Below, piece by piece: positions 44,597 through 54,577 of a stretch of 64,000 nt of DNA. The notes beneath the pieces were generated by a model. That model saw only the letters and a program-made list of their open reading frames with translations. It was not told the DNA's origin and did not search any database. The number at the start of each line of letters is the position of its first letter. Positions within the stretch are counted from its first letter, which is position 1. Source of the DNA: an uncultured Microbacterium sp. (GTDB taxonomy: Bacteria; Actinomycetota; Actinomycetes; Actinomycetales; Microbacteriaceae); NCBI RefSeq assembly GCF_945952435.1, contig NZ_CAMFHZ010000017.1, forward strand, positions 1 to 64,000, written 5' to 3'. The translations under genes and the position numbers were made by a program.

Positions 44597-47500
44597 GCTG
44601 CTCCTCCGATCCGGCCGACGGCGATCGTGACGTCGGCCCCGTTGGCATAGGTCCCCGCCGTGATCGTCGCGGAGAACTCGGGCTCCGCCGGCAGGATCCC
44701 GAACTCCGTGTACACGGTGGCACCGGAGCGCACGGCGTACGCGAGCGCGAGGGTCTCCCCCGCGACGTCGGCCGTGTCGAAGGCCGACACGACGGCGTCC
44801 GCCTCCGCGTCGTCGGCGAAATCGAGCTCCAGCGAGATCCGGTCGCTCACGTCGAAGCCGGCGTTCTTGCGGGTCTCCTGCACGGCACGGATCACGTCGC
44901 GCGCCAGGCCCTCGGCCTCCAGCTCGGGCGTGGTCGCCGTGTCGAGGAGGACGAATCCGCCGCTCGGGACGACGGCGAGCGCCTCCCCCTCCGGCCGTCC
45001 CGTGGTCTCGAGCGCCAGCTCGTACTCGTGCGGCTCGAGCGCGACGCCGTCCGCGGACACCACGCCGTCGGTCTCGGTCCACAGGCCGGCCTTGGCCGCC
45101 TGGATGACCTTCTGCACGTTCTTGCCGAGGCGCGGTCCCGCAGCGCGGGCGTTCACGCTGAGCCGGTGGCTGATGCCGTACTCGCCCGCCGTGCCCTCGC
45201 CCTGCGGCACGAGCTCCACCGACTTGACGTTGAGCTCGTCGCGCAGGATGTCCTCGAAGGGCGCCAGTTCCTCCGCGCGCGGCGTGACCACGGTCAGTCG
45301 GGCCAGGGGAAGACGCACGCGCAGCCGCTCCTTCTTGCGCAGGGCGTTGCCGACGCTCGACAGCTCGCGGACCGCGTCCATGGCATCGCGCACCTCGTCG
45401 GCGCGCGGGAACAGCTCCGCGTCCGGCCAGTCGGTCAGGTGCACGCTGCGGCCGCCGGTGAGACCCTGCCACACCCGCTCCCCGATCAGGGGCACGAGCG
45501 GCGCCGCGACCCTGGTCAACGTCTCCAGCACGGTGTAGAGCGTGTCGAAGGCCTCCGTGCTCTGCGGGTCGTCGGTCGCGCCGGTCCAGAACCGGTCCCG
45601 TGAGCGACGGATGTACCAGTTCGTGAGCACCTCCGCGAAGTCGCGCAGGCGCGCGGCCGCCGTCGTCGAGTCGAGGTCCTCCAGGTCCTCGCGCACTCCT
45701 CGGACGAGGTCGCCGGTGCGGGCGAGGATGTACCGGTCGAGCACGTCGGTCGAGTCGGTCCTCCACCGCGCCTCGTATCCGGATCCGTCCGGACCTCCCG
45801 CGGCGTTCGCGTACGTGGCGAAGAAGTACCACGAGTTCCACAGCGGCAGGATGAACTCGCGCACGCCGGCGCGGATCCCCTCCTCCGTGACGGAGAGGTT
45901 GCCGCCGCGCAGCACCGAGCTGGACATGAGGAACCAGCGCATCGCATCGGATCCGTCGCGATCGAACACCTCGGACACGTCGGGGTAGTTGCGCAGCGAC
46001 TTGGACATCTTGTATCCGTCGGAGCCGAGGACGATCCCGTGGCAGCTCACCCCGGTGAACGCCGGACGGTCGAAGAGCGCGGTCGACAGGGCGTGCATGA
46101 CGTAGAACCAGCCGCGGGTCTGCCCGATGTACTCCACGATGAAGTCGGCCGGGGAATGCGTGTCGAACCACTCCCGGTTCTCGAACGGGTAGTGCACCTG
46201 CGCGAACGGCATGGATCCGGAGTCGAACCACACGTCGAAGACGTCCTCGATGCGGCGCATCGTGCTCCGGCCCGACGGGTCGTCGGGGTTCGGGCGGGTC
46301 AGCTCGTCGATGTAGGGGCGGTGCAGATCCACCTCGCCCTCGGGGTTGCGCGGCAGGCGGCCGAAGTCCCGCTCCAGGTCTGCGAGCGACCCGTACACGT
46401 CCACGCGCGGGTGCTCCGGATCGTCGCTCTTCCAGATCGGGATCGGCGATCCCCAGTACCGGTTGCGGCTGATCGACCAGTCCCTGGCCCCTTCGAGCCA
46501 CTTGCCGAACTGGCCGTGCTTGACGTTCTCCGGCGCCCAGGTGATCTGCTCGTTGTTGGCAAGCATGTCCTGCTTGATGTCGGTGACCCGGACGAACCAG
46601 CTCGACACGGCCTTGTAGATGAGGGGGTTCCGGCAGCGCCAGCAGTGCGGATAGGAGTGCAGGTAGCTCTGCAGGCGCAGCAGACGGCCGTTCGCGCGCA
46701 GCAGCCGCACGATCGGCGTGTTGGCGTCCATCCAGAGCTCCCCGGCCACGTCCGTGACCGCGGGGAGGAATCGGCCGCCGTCGTCGAGGGAGAGGATCGT
46801 CGGGATCCCGGCCGCGCCGGCGACCCGCTGGTCGTCCTCACCGTAGGCAGGAGCCTGGTGCACGATGCCGGTACCGTCGCTCGTGGAGACGTAGTCGTCG
46901 ACGAGGATCCGCCAGGCGTTCCCGGTGCCCCAGATCTCGGTGTCGGCGTAGTAGTCGAAGAGCCGCTCGTAGGTGATCCCGCCGAGCTCCGCACCGGTCA
47001 CGGTCGACGTCACCGCCGACCTCGCCTCCTCCGCGTCGTCGTAGCCGAGGTCCTTCGCGTAGCCGCCGAGGAGATCCTGCGCGAGGAGGAAGCGCTCCCC
47101 GCTCGCCCCTTCGGTCGCGCCGTTCGGGCCGACCGGGAGGACGGCATAGACGATCTGGGGTCCCACGGCGAGCGCGAGGTTGGTCGGCAGCGTCCAGGGG
47201 GTCGTGGTCCACGCGAGCGCCCGCACGCCCTCGAGTCCCAGAGCCGCGGCCTTCTCGCCGGTCAGCGGGAAGCTCACGGTGACGGAGGGGTCCTGGCGTT
47301 CCTTGTAGACGTCGTCGTCCATGCGCAGCTCGTGCGCGGAAAGCGGCGTCTCGTCGCGCCAGCAGTAGGGCAGCACGCGATAGCCCTCGTAGGCGAGCCC
47401 CTTGTCGAAGAGGGTCTTGAAGGCCCAGAGCACGCTCTCCATGTAGCTCAGGTCGAGCGTCTTGTATCCGCGCTCGAAATCGACCCAGCGCGCTTGGCGC

Positions 47501-47946
47501 GTGACGTAGTCCTGCCATTCGTGGGTGTACGCGAGGACCGACTGCCGAGCCTTCGCGTTGAAGACCCCGATGCCCATCTGCTCGATCTCGTCCTTCTCGG
47601 TGATCCCGAGCTGCTTCATCGCCTCGAGTTCGGCCGGAAGGCCGTGCGTGTCCCATCCGAACACGCGGTCCACCTTCTTGCCGAGCATCGTCTGGAAACG
47701 CGGGAAGACGTCCTTGGCGTAACCGGTCAGCAGGTGGCCGTAGTGCGGCAGGCCGTTGGCGAACGGAGGGCCGTCGTAGAAGACCCATTCCGGTGCGCCG
47801 TCGCGCTGGGCGATCGAGGCGCGGAACGTGTCGTCGGCCGCCCAGAAGGCCAGCACCTCGCGCTCGATCTCCGGGAAGCGGGGGCTCGGTGCGACGGCGG
47901 CGGGGCCGAAGGAGGATCCGGTGGCAGAGGTGCGCGGGTAGGTCAT
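44593..47946 (-). CDS. ileS: Isoleucyl-tRNA synthetase (long form)
   Basis: It charges tRNA-Ile and edits valine. The protein has 1,117 residues, the longer type shared with eukaryotes and mycobacteria. Key sites are HYGH near residue 67 ([17 protein letters not shown]), the CP1 editing domain with [18 protein letters not shown], WxxS-type [17 protein letters not shown], the KMSKS motif near 645 ([14 protein letters not shown]), and a C-terminal extension with [14 protein letters not shown]. Expression is controlled by a translational T-box leader. This type often shows natural resistance to mupirocin, which is family knowledge and not tested here. Confidence 0.97.
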   Translation of the reverse strand: MTYPRTSATGSSFGPAAVAPSPRFPEIEREVLAFWAADDTFRASIAQRDGAPEWVFYDGPPFANGLPHYGHLLTGYAKDVFPRFQTMLGKKVDRVFGWDTHGLPAELEAMKQLGITEKDEIEQMGIGVFNAKARQSVLAYTHEWQDYVTRQARWVDFERGYKTLDLSYMESVLWAFKTLFDKGLAYEGYRVLPYCWRDETPLSAHELRMDDDVYKERQDPSVTVSFPLTGEKAAALGLEGVRALAWTTTPWTLPTNLALAVGPQIVYAVLPVGPNGATEGASGERFLLAQDLLGGYAKDLGYDDAEEARSAVTSTVTGAELGGITYERLFDYYADTEIWGTGNAWRILVDDYVSTSDGTGIVHQAPAYGEDDQRVAGAAGIPTILSLDDGGRFLPAVTDVAGELWMDANTPIVRLLRANGRLLRLQSYLHSYPHCWRCRNPLIYKAVSSWFVRVTDIKQDMLANNEQITWAPENVKHGQFGKWLEGARDWSISRNRYWGSPIPIWKSDDPEHPRVDVYGSLADLERDFGRLPRNPEGEVDLHRPYIDELTRPNPDDPSGRSTMRRIEDVFDVWFDSGSMPFAQVHYPFENREWFDTHSPADFIVEYIGQTRGWFYVMHALSTALFDRPAFTGVSCHGIVLGSDGYKMSKSLRNYPDVSEVFDRDGSDAMRWFLMSSSVLRGGNLSVTEEGIRAGVREFILPLWNSWYFFATYANAAGGPDGSGYEARWRTDSTDVLDRYILARTGDLVRGVREDLEDLDSTTAAARLRDFAEVLTNWYIRRSRDRFWTGATDDPQSTEAFDTLYTVLETLTRVAAPLVPLIGERVWQGLTGGRSVHLTDWPDAELFPRADEVRDAMDAVRELSSVGNALRKKERLRVRLPLARLTVVTPRAEELAPFEDILRDELNVKSVELVPQGEGTAGEYGISHRLSVNARAAGPRLGKNVQKVIQAAKAGLWTETDGVVSADGVALEPHEYELALETTGRPEGEALAVVPSGGFVLLDTATTPELEAEGLARDVIRAVQETRKNAGFDVSDRISLELDFADDAEADAVVSAFDTADVAGETLALAYAVRSGATVYTEFGILPAEPEFSATITAGTYANGADVTIAVGRIGGAA

Positions 47947-48165
47947 CGTCTCTCGCAGTGTCGGTGGCGGATGCTGCTGCAGGGACGATCCGTGCGGACC
48001 GCGGTACCACCCCGCGTTGTCCTCGTTCCCTCCGCGGAGCGCAGAGAACGGGAACCACTCTCACTGCGGCTGTGACGGGCCTGCCCCGCTCGGTTCTACT
48101 GACCACGACCGGGGCCTGGCGTTCTTCCGAGAGCTCCCCGGTGATGGCCGGATCGACGCTGCTGT
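47947..48165 (-). ncRNA. Translational T-box riboswitch of ileS
   Basis: The leader between the predicted transcription start and the ileS ATG contains the conserved T-box sequence GGGGTGGTACCGCG (minus strand, 48000-48013) and an ultrashort Stem I with GGCCATCACCGG, in which the ATC at 48143-48145 is the isoleucine specifier codon, followed by GGGGAGC and GGAAGAACG. The form matches actinobacterial ileS T-boxes, which respond to uncharged tRNA-Ile. There is no terminator hairpin; control should act by exposing or hiding the ribosome-binding region (GAGAGAC) just before the start codon. Confidence 0.88.
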
Positions 48166-48169
48166 CTCC

Positions 48170-48175
48170 AGTCTA
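48170..48175 (-). promoter_or_regulatory. -10 element for the ileS T-box transcript
   Basis: TAGACT on the minus strand lies directly upstream of the T-box RNA and would start it near 48163. The same hexamer is found upstream of valS. A -35 is not clear. Confidence 0.5.
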
Positions 48176-48208
48176 CGCCGCCCGCGTCTCCCCAGGGACG
48201 CAGCCCCC

Positions 48209-48214
48209 TAGGCT
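48209..48214 (+). promoter_or_regulatory. Putative -10 element of a leaderless pentapeptide-repeat gene
   Basis: TAGGCT is followed by six bases (CGGAGG) and the ATG at 48221. The GGAGG touches the start codon, too close for normal ribosome binding. Confidence 0.4.
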
Positions 48215-48220
48215 CGGAGG

Positions 48221-48865
48221 ATGGCCCGATCCACCGCTCGCCCCGCGCCGCCCCGCCTCTCTCCCCCGGATCTGCCGGAGGAACTGGCGCCGGCGCCCGG
48301 ACGCCGCCACGGCGACCATGTCGGGCAGAGGATCCCGCTCGGCGAGGACCTCGCGCACGCGCGGCTCGAGCAGTGCGTCCTCTCGGGCGCGGCGGAACGC
48401 GCCGAGCTCACCGGATCCACGCTCCTGGACGTCGAGATCGTCGACGCGAGGACACCCGTGCTGTCGCTCAAGAACGCCACGATCCGCCGCCTTCGGATCG
48501 CCGGAGGTCGCGTGGGAACCCTCGATCTGTCGGGCGCGCACGTCGCGGAGCTGATCGTCGAGCAGGCGCGGATCGACTATCTCTCGCTCGCGGCGGCGAC
48601 CGTCCAGGACGCCCGGATCGTCGCGTGCGCACTCTCGACGCTCGATCTGCCGATGGCCTCGCTCACCCGCGTCGCGTTCGAGGGCTGCCGGGTCGACGAG
48701 GTCGACACGCGAGGGCTGCGGGCGGACTCCCTCGATCTGCGCGGTCTGGATGCCCTCGCCTTCCTGGACGTGACCTCGCTGAAGGGCGCGACGCTCACCA
48801 CACCTCAGGTGGCCGCGCTCGCGGACGTGCTCGCCCGGGCGGCGGGGATCGACGTCCAGGACTGA
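48221..48865 (+). CDS. Pentapeptide-repeat-like protein
   Basis: A cytoplasmic protein of 214 residues whose middle (about 50-190) is a run of loose A(D/N)LXX-type repeats with leucines every five residues (LSGAAERAELTGSTLLDVEIVDA, RLRIAGGRVGTLDLSGAHVAELIVEQARIDYLSLAAATVQDARI). This forms a right-handed beta-helix. Some members protect DNA gyrase (Qnr/MfpA), but this repeat pattern is degenerate, so no such role is claimed. It is divergent from ileS and converges with a lipoprotein gene. Confidence 0.8.
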   Translation: MARSTARPAPPRLSPPDLPEELAPAPGRRHGDHVGQRIPLGEDLAHARLEQCVLSGAAERAELTGSTLLDVEIVDARTPVLSLKNATIRRLRIAGGRVGTLDLSGAHVAELIVEQARIDYLSLAAATVQDARIVACALSTLDLPMASLTRVAFEGCRVDEVDTRGLRADSLDLRGLDALAFLDVTSLKGATLTTPQVAALADVLARAAGIDVQD

Positions 48866-48870
48866 CGGGC

Positions 48871-48890
48871 CGTCCCCGAGGGCGGGGACG
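48871..48890. terminator. Hairpin between convergent genes
   Basis: CGTCCCC at 48871-48877 and GGGGACG at 48884-48890 form a seven-base stem with a six-base loop between two convergent genes. There is no U-tract on either side, so it would be a weak bidirectional terminator. Confidence 0.45.
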
Positions 48891-48893
48891 CGC

Positions 48894-49469
48894 TCAGGGC
48901 GTCGGCGGAAGCTCCCCCGTGCGATGCACGGTGCCGGTCTGCGTGTCCCAGGAGAATCGCGACACGGCTCTGCCGCTGGCGCTGGCGTTGTCCTCCCCCT
49001 CGAGGGCGAACCGATACGCGACGTCGATCTCGGTGTCAGAGATCCGCGTGACCTGAGGCCGATAGGCGTAGGCCCGTTCGGTCGCGGGTCCGATCAGGTC
49101 GTGGTGGTGGAACAGGGCGACCTGGGCCGGAGAGGACACGGTGCCCTCCTCGATCGTCACCACGACCCAGGAGAGGGCCGCGCAGGAGTCGTACCCGGTC
49201 TCGTCCCCGTCCTGCACCGCCCAGCGGACGTCCGCCAGATCCGGTTCGTCGAACGGGGCGGGAAGCCGACGCACGGCCTCGGCGAGCGCACCGCCCGCGT
49301 CCTCCGTGCCGCATGCGGGTGTCGGCGTCGTCGTCCCCGTCGGAGCATGGGTCGGCGTGCTCGCCGGCGGCGTCGACGGGGCGAGCTCGCCCGCTGTCGG
49401 AGCGCAACCGCAGATCAGCAGGAGCGCGGCGAGGAGCGCCGCGGCAGAACTCGTCCGTGTGCGCATCAT
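48894..49469 (-). CDS. LppP/LprE-like lipoprotein
   Basis: A lipid-anchored extracellular protein of 191 residues. It has a signal peptide with lipobox LLICGC near residue 21, a Thr/Pro-rich linker, and a domain in which ACGTEDAGGALAEAVRRLPAP and YDSCAALSWVVVTIEEGT pair two cysteines; HDLIGPATERAYAYRPQV follows. This arrangement matches the LppP/LprE family of actinobacteria; function in this organism is unknown. GGAGGAC precedes the start, where two adjacent ATG codons occur. Confidence 0.8.
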   Translation of the reverse strand: MMRTRTSSAAALLAALLLICGCAPTAGELAPSTPPASTPTHAPTGTTTPTPACGTEDAGGALAEAVRRLPAPFDEPDLADVRWAVQDGDETGYDSCAALSWVVVTIEEGTVSSPAQVALFHHHDLIGPATERAYAYRPQVTRISDTEIDVAYRFALEGEDNASASGRAVSRFSWDTQTGTVHRTGELPPTP

Positions 49470-49524
49470 CGCGTCCTCCGCTCGCCCCCGTGGCGCCGAG
49501 GATACGCCGGCGACCCGGGATCCG

Positions 49525-51033
49525 CTACAGGGCGGACGCCGCGACGAGCTCCCGGGTGAACGGCTGCTGCGGATCCGCGAGGACCCTACGCGCGGGGCCC
49601 TGCTCGACGACCCGACCGTTCTGCATCACCAGCACGTCGTCGGCGACCGCGGCGATCACGCCCAGGTCGTGCGAGATCAGCAGCATCGTCAGCCCGCGCT
49701 CGCGCTGCACGCGGTCGAGCAGCGCGAGGATGCGCTCGCGCACGGTCGCGTCGAGCGCCGAGACGGGTTCGTCGAGCACGAGCACCTCGGGATCCGCCGC
49801 CAGTGCGCGTGCGATCGCGGCCCGCTGCCGCTGACCGCCGGACAGCTCCGACGGCCGGCGACGGGCGTGCACCGGATCCAGCCCGACCTCGCGCAGCAGC
49901 GCGTCCGCGCGCGCCGCCCGAGCGCTCCGCGGCACGCCTCCCGCGGCCAGCGCCTCGGCGAGCGAGCGGCCGATGCTCCATCGCGGGTCGAAGGCCCCGA
50001 GCGGGTTCTGGTGCACGAGCTGGACCCTCGGCCGGACGCCTCCGCGCCACCGGATCTCTCCCGCGTCGGGGCGTTCGACGCCGAGCAGCACGCGCGCGAG
50101 GGTCGTCTTGCCGGACCCCGATTCCCCGACCACCCCGAGCGTGCGCCCTCCGTGCAGGGCGAAGGAGACGTCCTGCAGCACGGGCCGGTCGAAGCGCTTG
50201 CCGAGGTCGCGCACGGTGAGCAGCGGGGCGGCGACGTCCTTCTCCGCAGGACGCGGCGTCACGTCCGCCGCTTGCACGAGCGCGCGCGTGTACGCCTCCC
50301 GCGGCGAGCCCAGCACGTCGGCGGCGGACCCCTGCTCGATGACCCGTCCGTCACGCAGCACGAGGATCCGGTCCGCGACGCGCCTGACGGCGGCCATGTC
50401 GTGGCTGACGAACACCACCGTGGTCCCGTCGTCCGCGATCCGGCGCAGGAGCGCGAGCACGCGCGCCTGGACCGTCGCGTCGAGGGCGGTCGTCGGCTCG
50501 TCGGCGACGAGGATCGAGGGACGACCGGCCAGGGCGCTCGCGATGAGCGCGCGCTGCCGCAGTCCGCCCGACAGCTCGTGCGGGCGCTGACGTGCGCGGA
50601 GGAGCGGATCCGGGATCGCGACGTCGGAGAGCAGCTCCTGCACCCGGGCGCGGCGTTCCCCCCGCGAGAGCGTCGTGTGGATCTCCAGGGGCTCGGCGAC
50701 CTCGGTCCCGATCCGGCGCAGCGGATCCAGGGAGACGAGCGCGTCCTGCGCGACGAGGGCGATCCGGCTGCCGCGCAGGCCGCGCCATCCGCGCGCGGAG
50801 AGCCGCCGCGCGTCGATGCCCGCGATGCGCAGCTCCTCTGCGGAGGCCGTCGCCCGGGGCGGAAGGAGACCCAGGAGCGCACGCGCCGTGAGCGACTTCC
50901 CCGCGCCCGACTCGCCGACGAGAGCGATGCACTCGCCGGGGGCGGCGTCGACCGACACGTCGTCGACCAGGGTCCGGCCCGCGATCTCGATGCGCAGGCC
51001 GGAGACGCGCAGCGCGAGGTCCGCGTCCGTCAT
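49525..51033 (-). CDS. Peptide/nickel ABC transporter, fused double ATPase
   Basis: It supplies ATP hydrolysis for an oligopeptide- or nickel-type importer. The 502-residue protein is two ATPase domains in one chain (DppD-DppF fusion). The first has Walker A GESGAGKS near residue 40, signature ELSGGLRQR and Walker B ILVADEPTTALD. The second has GESGSGKT near 290, signature ELSGGQRQR and VLVLDEPVSALD. All motifs are intact in both halves, so both sites should be active. The ATG overlaps the stop of the second permease gene. Confidence 0.93.
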   Translation of the reverse strand: MTDADLALRVSGLRIEIAGRTLVDDVSVDAAPGECIALVGESGAGKSLTARALLGLLPPRATASAEELRIAGIDARRLSARGWRGLRGSRIALVAQDALVSLDPLRRIGTEVAEPLEIHTTLSRGERRARVQELLSDVAIPDPLLRARQRPHELSGGLRQRALIASALAGRPSILVADEPTTALDATVQARVLALLRRIADDGTTVVFVSHDMAAVRRVADRILVLRDGRVIEQGSAADVLGSPREAYTRALVQAADVTPRPAEKDVAAPLLTVRDLGKRFDRPVLQDVSFALHGGRTLGVVGESGSGKTTLARVLLGVERPDAGEIRWRGGVRPRVQLVHQNPLGAFDPRWSIGRSLAEALAAGGVPRSARAARADALLREVGLDPVHARRRPSELSGGQRQRAAIARALAADPEVLVLDEPVSALDATVRERILALLDRVQRERGLTMLLISHDLGVIAAVADDVLVMQNGRVVEQGPARRVLADPQQPFTRELVAASAL

Positions 51034-51839
51034 CGCCGTCCCTCCGCCCGTGCCCGCAGCGTGCGTCCGAGGAAGGTGGCGGACAGCACCGTCACCGTGA
51101 TCGCGAGCCCGGGGAACACCGAGATCCACCACGCCCGTCCGATGAGATTGCGTCCGCTCGACAGCATGAGACCCCACTCCGGAGCCGGCTCGGTGGGCCC
51201 GAGACCGAGGAAGCTGAGGCCCGCCGCGGCGAGGATGCTCGATCCGAGCCCGATCGTGGCGAGCACGCCGAGGGACCCGAGCACGCCCGGGATCACGTGC
51301 CGCAGCACGGCGAGCGGCGCCGGTACGCCGAGGATCCGCGCCGCCTCGACGTGCTCCGCCCGCCGCAGCACCTGCGTCTGCACGCGCGCGAGCCGCACGT
51401 AGACGGGAATCGCGGCGAGTGTCACCCCGACGGCGACGTGCGCCGGCCCCGGCCCGAGGATCGCGACGACCACGAGCGCGAGGAGGAATTCCGGGAAGGC
51501 GGAGAGCACGTCGTTCGTGCGCAGGACGACGAGATCGACGGGGCGTGGTGCGAGCCCCGCGAGAGCGCCGACGACGAGGCCCACGGCGAGCGCGAGCGCC
51601 GTCGCCAGGAGGCCGACCCCGAGCGAGCGACCCGCGCCGTGCACGACGCGGGCGTACACGTCCCGCCCGCTCTGGTCGGTGCCGAAGGGGTGCGCGCCGC
51701 TCGGCGGCAGCAGCGCGTCGCGCACGTCGGTCTGCACGGGGTCGGCGTGCGTGAGCAGGGCGGGGAAGAGCGCCGCCAGCACGACGAGCAGGAGCGCGAG
51801 CGCGGCGAGCCCGAGCACGATCCGACGAAGCGGCCTCAT
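51030..51839 (-). CDS. ABC transporter permease, DppC type
   Basis: An inner-membrane subunit of 269 residues with six hydrophobic helices. HPFGTDQSGRDVYARVVHGAGRSL is the DppC/OppC hallmark before the permease domain, and the EAA loop (EHVEAARILGVPAPLAVLRHVIPG) contacts the ATPase. It overlaps the upstream permease gene and the downstream ATPase gene, so all are co-translated. Confidence 0.92.
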   Translation of the reverse strand: MRPLRRIVLGLAALALLLVVLAALFPALLTHADPVQTDVRDALLPPSGAHPFGTDQSGRDVYARVVHGAGRSLGVGLLATALALAVGLVVGALAGLAPRPVDLVVLRTNDVLSAFPEFLLALVVVAILGPGPAHVAVGVTLAAIPVYVRLARVQTQVLRRAEHVEAARILGVPAPLAVLRHVIPGVLGSLGVLATIGLGSSILAAAGLSFLGLGPTEPAPEWGLMLSSGRNLIGRAWWISVFPGLAITVTVLSATFLGRTLRARAEGRR

Positions 51840-52783
51840 CGCAGGACCCTCGCCGCGGCCAGTCTCGGGTCGAGCAGCGGCGCCCCGAGCTCGACGACCG
51901 TGTTCACGATCACGAAGGCCAGCGCGCTGAACAGGATGACCCCCGTCACGACGGGCAGGTCCCGCGCGAGGATCGCCGCGAGCGCCACACGTCCCAGCCC
52001 CGGCCGCGCGAAGACGGTCTCCACGAGCACCGCGCCTCCGAGGAGCGATCCGACGAGGTACGCGCTGAGCGTGACCGCGCCGAGCGCTCCGTGACGAAGG
52101 GTGTGCCGCAGGGTGAGACGGGCGTGGTCGGCGCCGCGTGCCCGGACGGTGAGGGCCCAGGGCTGCCGTTCGGCCGCTTCGATGCCGTCGCGGAGCACCT
52201 GTCCGAGCAGCGCGGCGACGGGGAGGGCGAGCGTCACCGCGGGCAGGACCAGGCTCGCCCCCGTGCGCGAACCTGCGATCGGGAACCAGCCCAGCCCGAA
52301 TCCGAAGACCGCGAGCAGCAGCAGGCCGATCCAGAACACTGGCGAGGACAGCACGACCAGCTCCCCGGCCGCGAGCAGGCCGCGCGTGAACGGCCGACGT
52401 GCCAGCAGCGCTCCCGCGAGCGCGATGAGCACGGCGAGGAGCAGCGCGAGCCCGGTCAGCTGCAGGGTCGGGCCGAGCTGCGCTCCGATCACCGCGGCCA
52501 CGGGCTGTCGCAGTTGGTAGGAGGTCCCGAGATCGCCCCGCAGAAGGTCGCCCAGGGTTCCCAGATACTGCTGCCAGAGCGGCCTGCCCAGACCGAGCTC
52601 CGTGCGGATCTGCGCCCGGACGGCCTCGCTCACCTGCGCCTGCGGGCCGAGCATGGCCCCGACCGGGTCGCCGGGGAGCACGCGGAACGCGAAGAAGGTG
52701 AGCGTCGCCGCGGCCCACAGCACGAGCGCGATCGACAGGACGAGCCCGCTGATCCGCCGCAGCCACGGGCCGAGACGGATCAC
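51836..52783 (-). CDS. ABC transporter permease, DppB type
   Basis: The partner permease of 315 residues. The N-terminus has the DppB motif TFFAFRVLPGDPVGAMLGPQAQVSEAVRAQIRTELGL, followed by QYLGTLGDLLRGDLGTSYQLRQPV, and the C-terminal helices hold the ATPase-contact loop (QPWALTVRARGADHARLTLRHTLRHG). It begins with GTG overlapping the TGA of the binding-protein gene. Confidence 0.92.
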   Translation of the reverse strand: MIRLGPWLRRISGLVLSIALVLWAAATLTFFAFRVLPGDPVGAMLGPQAQVSEAVRAQIRTELGLGRPLWQQYLGTLGDLLRGDLGTSYQLRQPVAAVIGAQLGPTLQLTGLALLLAVLIALAGALLARRPFTRGLLAAGELVVLSSPVFWIGLLLLAVFGFGLGWFPIAGSRTGASLVLPAVTLALPVAALLGQVLRDGIEAAERQPWALTVRARGADHARLTLRHTLRHGALGAVTLSAYLVGSLLGGAVLVETVFARPGLGRVALAAILARDLPVVTGVILFSALAFVIVNTVVELGAPLLDPRLAAARVLR

Positions 52784-54402
52784 TGCCCGACGGTCGTGCC
52801 GAAGAAGAGCGGACGCCCGGAGAGGTCGAAGCCGAGACCGGAGACGCGCGAGGAGATCCCCGTGATCGCCGACGGGACGGCGAGCGGCATGATCGCGTCG
52901 GTCTCGGCGTTCCACTGCTGCAGCTTCGCGTACACGGCCGCACGCGCACCCTGATCCGTCGTGGCGATCCCCTCGGTGAGCAGGGCGTCGACGGCCGGGT
53001 CGCTCACGGAGGATGCGTTCTGGAACCCGTCGGTCTGCAGGTGCGGGCGCAGCAGGTCGGGGTCGACGCCGGAGAAGTCCCAGTCCGTGAGGTCGAAGGC
53101 CTTCGGGCCGTACTTCTCGTTGTACGCCGCCGGTTCCAGCGTCTCTCGGGTGATCTCGAAGCCGACCGCCTTCAGGTCGGACTGGATCGCGTTCGCGAGC
53201 GCCGCGTGGTCGTCGGAGACCGGCGTCCACGAGATCCAGTCGGCGGTGAGCCGCCGGCCGTCCTTCATCCGGATCCCGTCCGCGCCGCGCTGGGTCCAGC
53301 CCGCGTCGTCGAGCAGCTGCTCTGCGGCCTTCCTGTCGAACGGCCGGGCGCCCTCGAGGCTCTTGTCGTAGCCCGGCGTGGTCGGTCCAAGGATGCTCCA
53401 GGCGCGCGGGAACTGACCGAAGAAGATCTTCTTCACGGCCGCGTCGACGTCGACCGCGCGGGTGAACGCCTCCCGGACCCTCTGGTCGGCGAACACGCCG
53501 TGCTTCTCGTTCAGGAAGAGCGAGTACGGCAGCCCCGGCACCTCGACGCTCTTGACGGTGGCCTTGCCGTCGAGACCGGCCACGAGGTTCGGCGGCAGCT
53601 GGGAGGCCAGGTCGATCTCGCCCGAGGCGACGGATCCGCTGCGGGTGGACGCTTCCGGCAGGATCTGCACGCGCAGCGTCCGGAACGCCGGCGCCTTCAT
53701 GCCCTGCGGCGCCCACCGGTAGTCGGCGTTGCGCGTGTAGACGATCTCCTGATTCGGCGTGTACGAGGTCAGCTCGAACGGCCCGGTGCCGACCGTGATC
53801 CCCTTGCCGCCGGCCGCGAGATCTGCGGAGTGCTTCGCAAGCACCTGGGGTGCGTAGAAGCCGAGCTGCGCCGTGCTCGCCGCCTGCAGGAACGGCGCGT
53901 ACGGCTTCGAGAAACGGACGGTGACCGTGTGCGGATCGACGACCTCCGTCGCCTGGTAGAGCTCGCCGCCGAGCATGCTCGCGGCCTGCGCCGACTTCGT
54001 CGCGGGGTCGGCGATCCGATCGAAGTTGGCCTTGACCGCCGCGGCGTCGAACGCCTCGCCGTCCGTGAAGGTCACGTCGTCGCGGAGATGGAACGTGTAG
54101 GCGGTCGCGTCGGCCGAAACGTCCCAGCTCTTCGCCAACCACGGCACGAAGGAGCCGTCGTCCTTCTGGAAGACGAGGGAGTCGAGGACCTGCCGCTGGA
54201 CCATCGCGGTGACGTCGAGCTGACTCGTCTGCGGGTCCATCTTCCCCGAGGCGAGGAGGCTTCCGTCCACGCCCCAGACCAGTTCGCCGTCCGGATCGGC
54301 GGACGTGCCGGAGGATCCAGGGGCGCAGGCGGTGAGGGCGAGCGCGGCGGCCGCGGCGAGCGCGGCGAAGGGCAGGAGTCGGCGCCGAAGCGGAGAAGGC
54401 AT
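52780..54402 (-). CDS. ABC transporter substrate-binding lipoprotein (family 5)
   Basis: The extracellular receptor of the importer, 540 residues. It has a signal peptide with lipobox LTACAPG near residue 24 and a solute-binding family 5 fold: WGVDGSLLASGKMDPQ, FQKDDGSFVPWLAKSWDVS, YTFHLRDDVTFTDGEAFDAAAVKANFDR, and RPFDRKAAEQLLDDAGWTQ. Ligand may be an oligopeptide, nickel chelate or other hydrophilic compound; the family cannot be resolved to ligand by eye. GAGGATC precedes the ATG at 54402. It is the first gene of a four-gene operon and is divergent from valS. Confidence 0.92.
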   Translation of the reverse strand: MPSPLRRRLLPFAALAAAAALALTACAPGSSGTSADPDGELVWGVDGSLLASGKMDPQTSQLDVTAMVQRQVLDSLVFQKDDGSFVPWLAKSWDVSADATAYTFHLRDDVTFTDGEAFDAAAVKANFDRIADPATKSAQAASMLGGELYQATEVVDPHTVTVRFSKPYAPFLQAASTAQLGFYAPQVLAKHSADLAAGGKGITVGTGPFELTSYTPNQEIVYTRNADYRWAPQGMKAPAFRTLRVQILPEASTRSGSVASGEIDLASQLPPNLVAGLDGKATVKSVEVPGLPYSLFLNEKHGVFADQRVREAFTRAVDVDAAVKKIFFGQFPRAWSILGPTTPGYDKSLEGARPFDRKAAEQLLDDAGWTQRGADGIRMKDGRRLTADWISWTPVSDDHAALANAIQSDLKAVGFEITRETLEPAAYNEKYGPKAFDLTDWDFSGVDPDLLRPHLQTDGFQNASSVSDPAVDALLTEGIATTDQGARAAVYAKLQQWNAETDAIMPLAVPSAITGISSRVSGLGFDLSGRPLFFGTTVGQ

Positions 54403-54509
54403 GCGGGATCCTCGGGGGGCAGAACGGAGCGATGAGGGGGGACGCTCCAGGCTATCGGTTTGTGGACGGAGTGGATCTATCGGACGCCCGCGCCGAGGAG
54501 GCACCCGGG

Positions 54510-54515
54510 TAGACT
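54510..54515 (+). promoter_or_regulatory. Putative -10 element of valS
   Basis: TAGACT, the same hexamer as at the ileS promoter, is 62 bases before the valS ATG. The -35 region is not obvious. No T-box motif was found in the short leader. Confidence 0.4.
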
Positions 54516-54577
54516 GGCCGCACCCCACACACTCAGGCACGCTCACACGGTGCCGCATACATCGCACGAGGAGATCC

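Noticed and set aside
54403..54577. T-box before valS
   Set aside because: The leader is short and lacks the TGGNACCGCG motif and a valine specifier arrangement.
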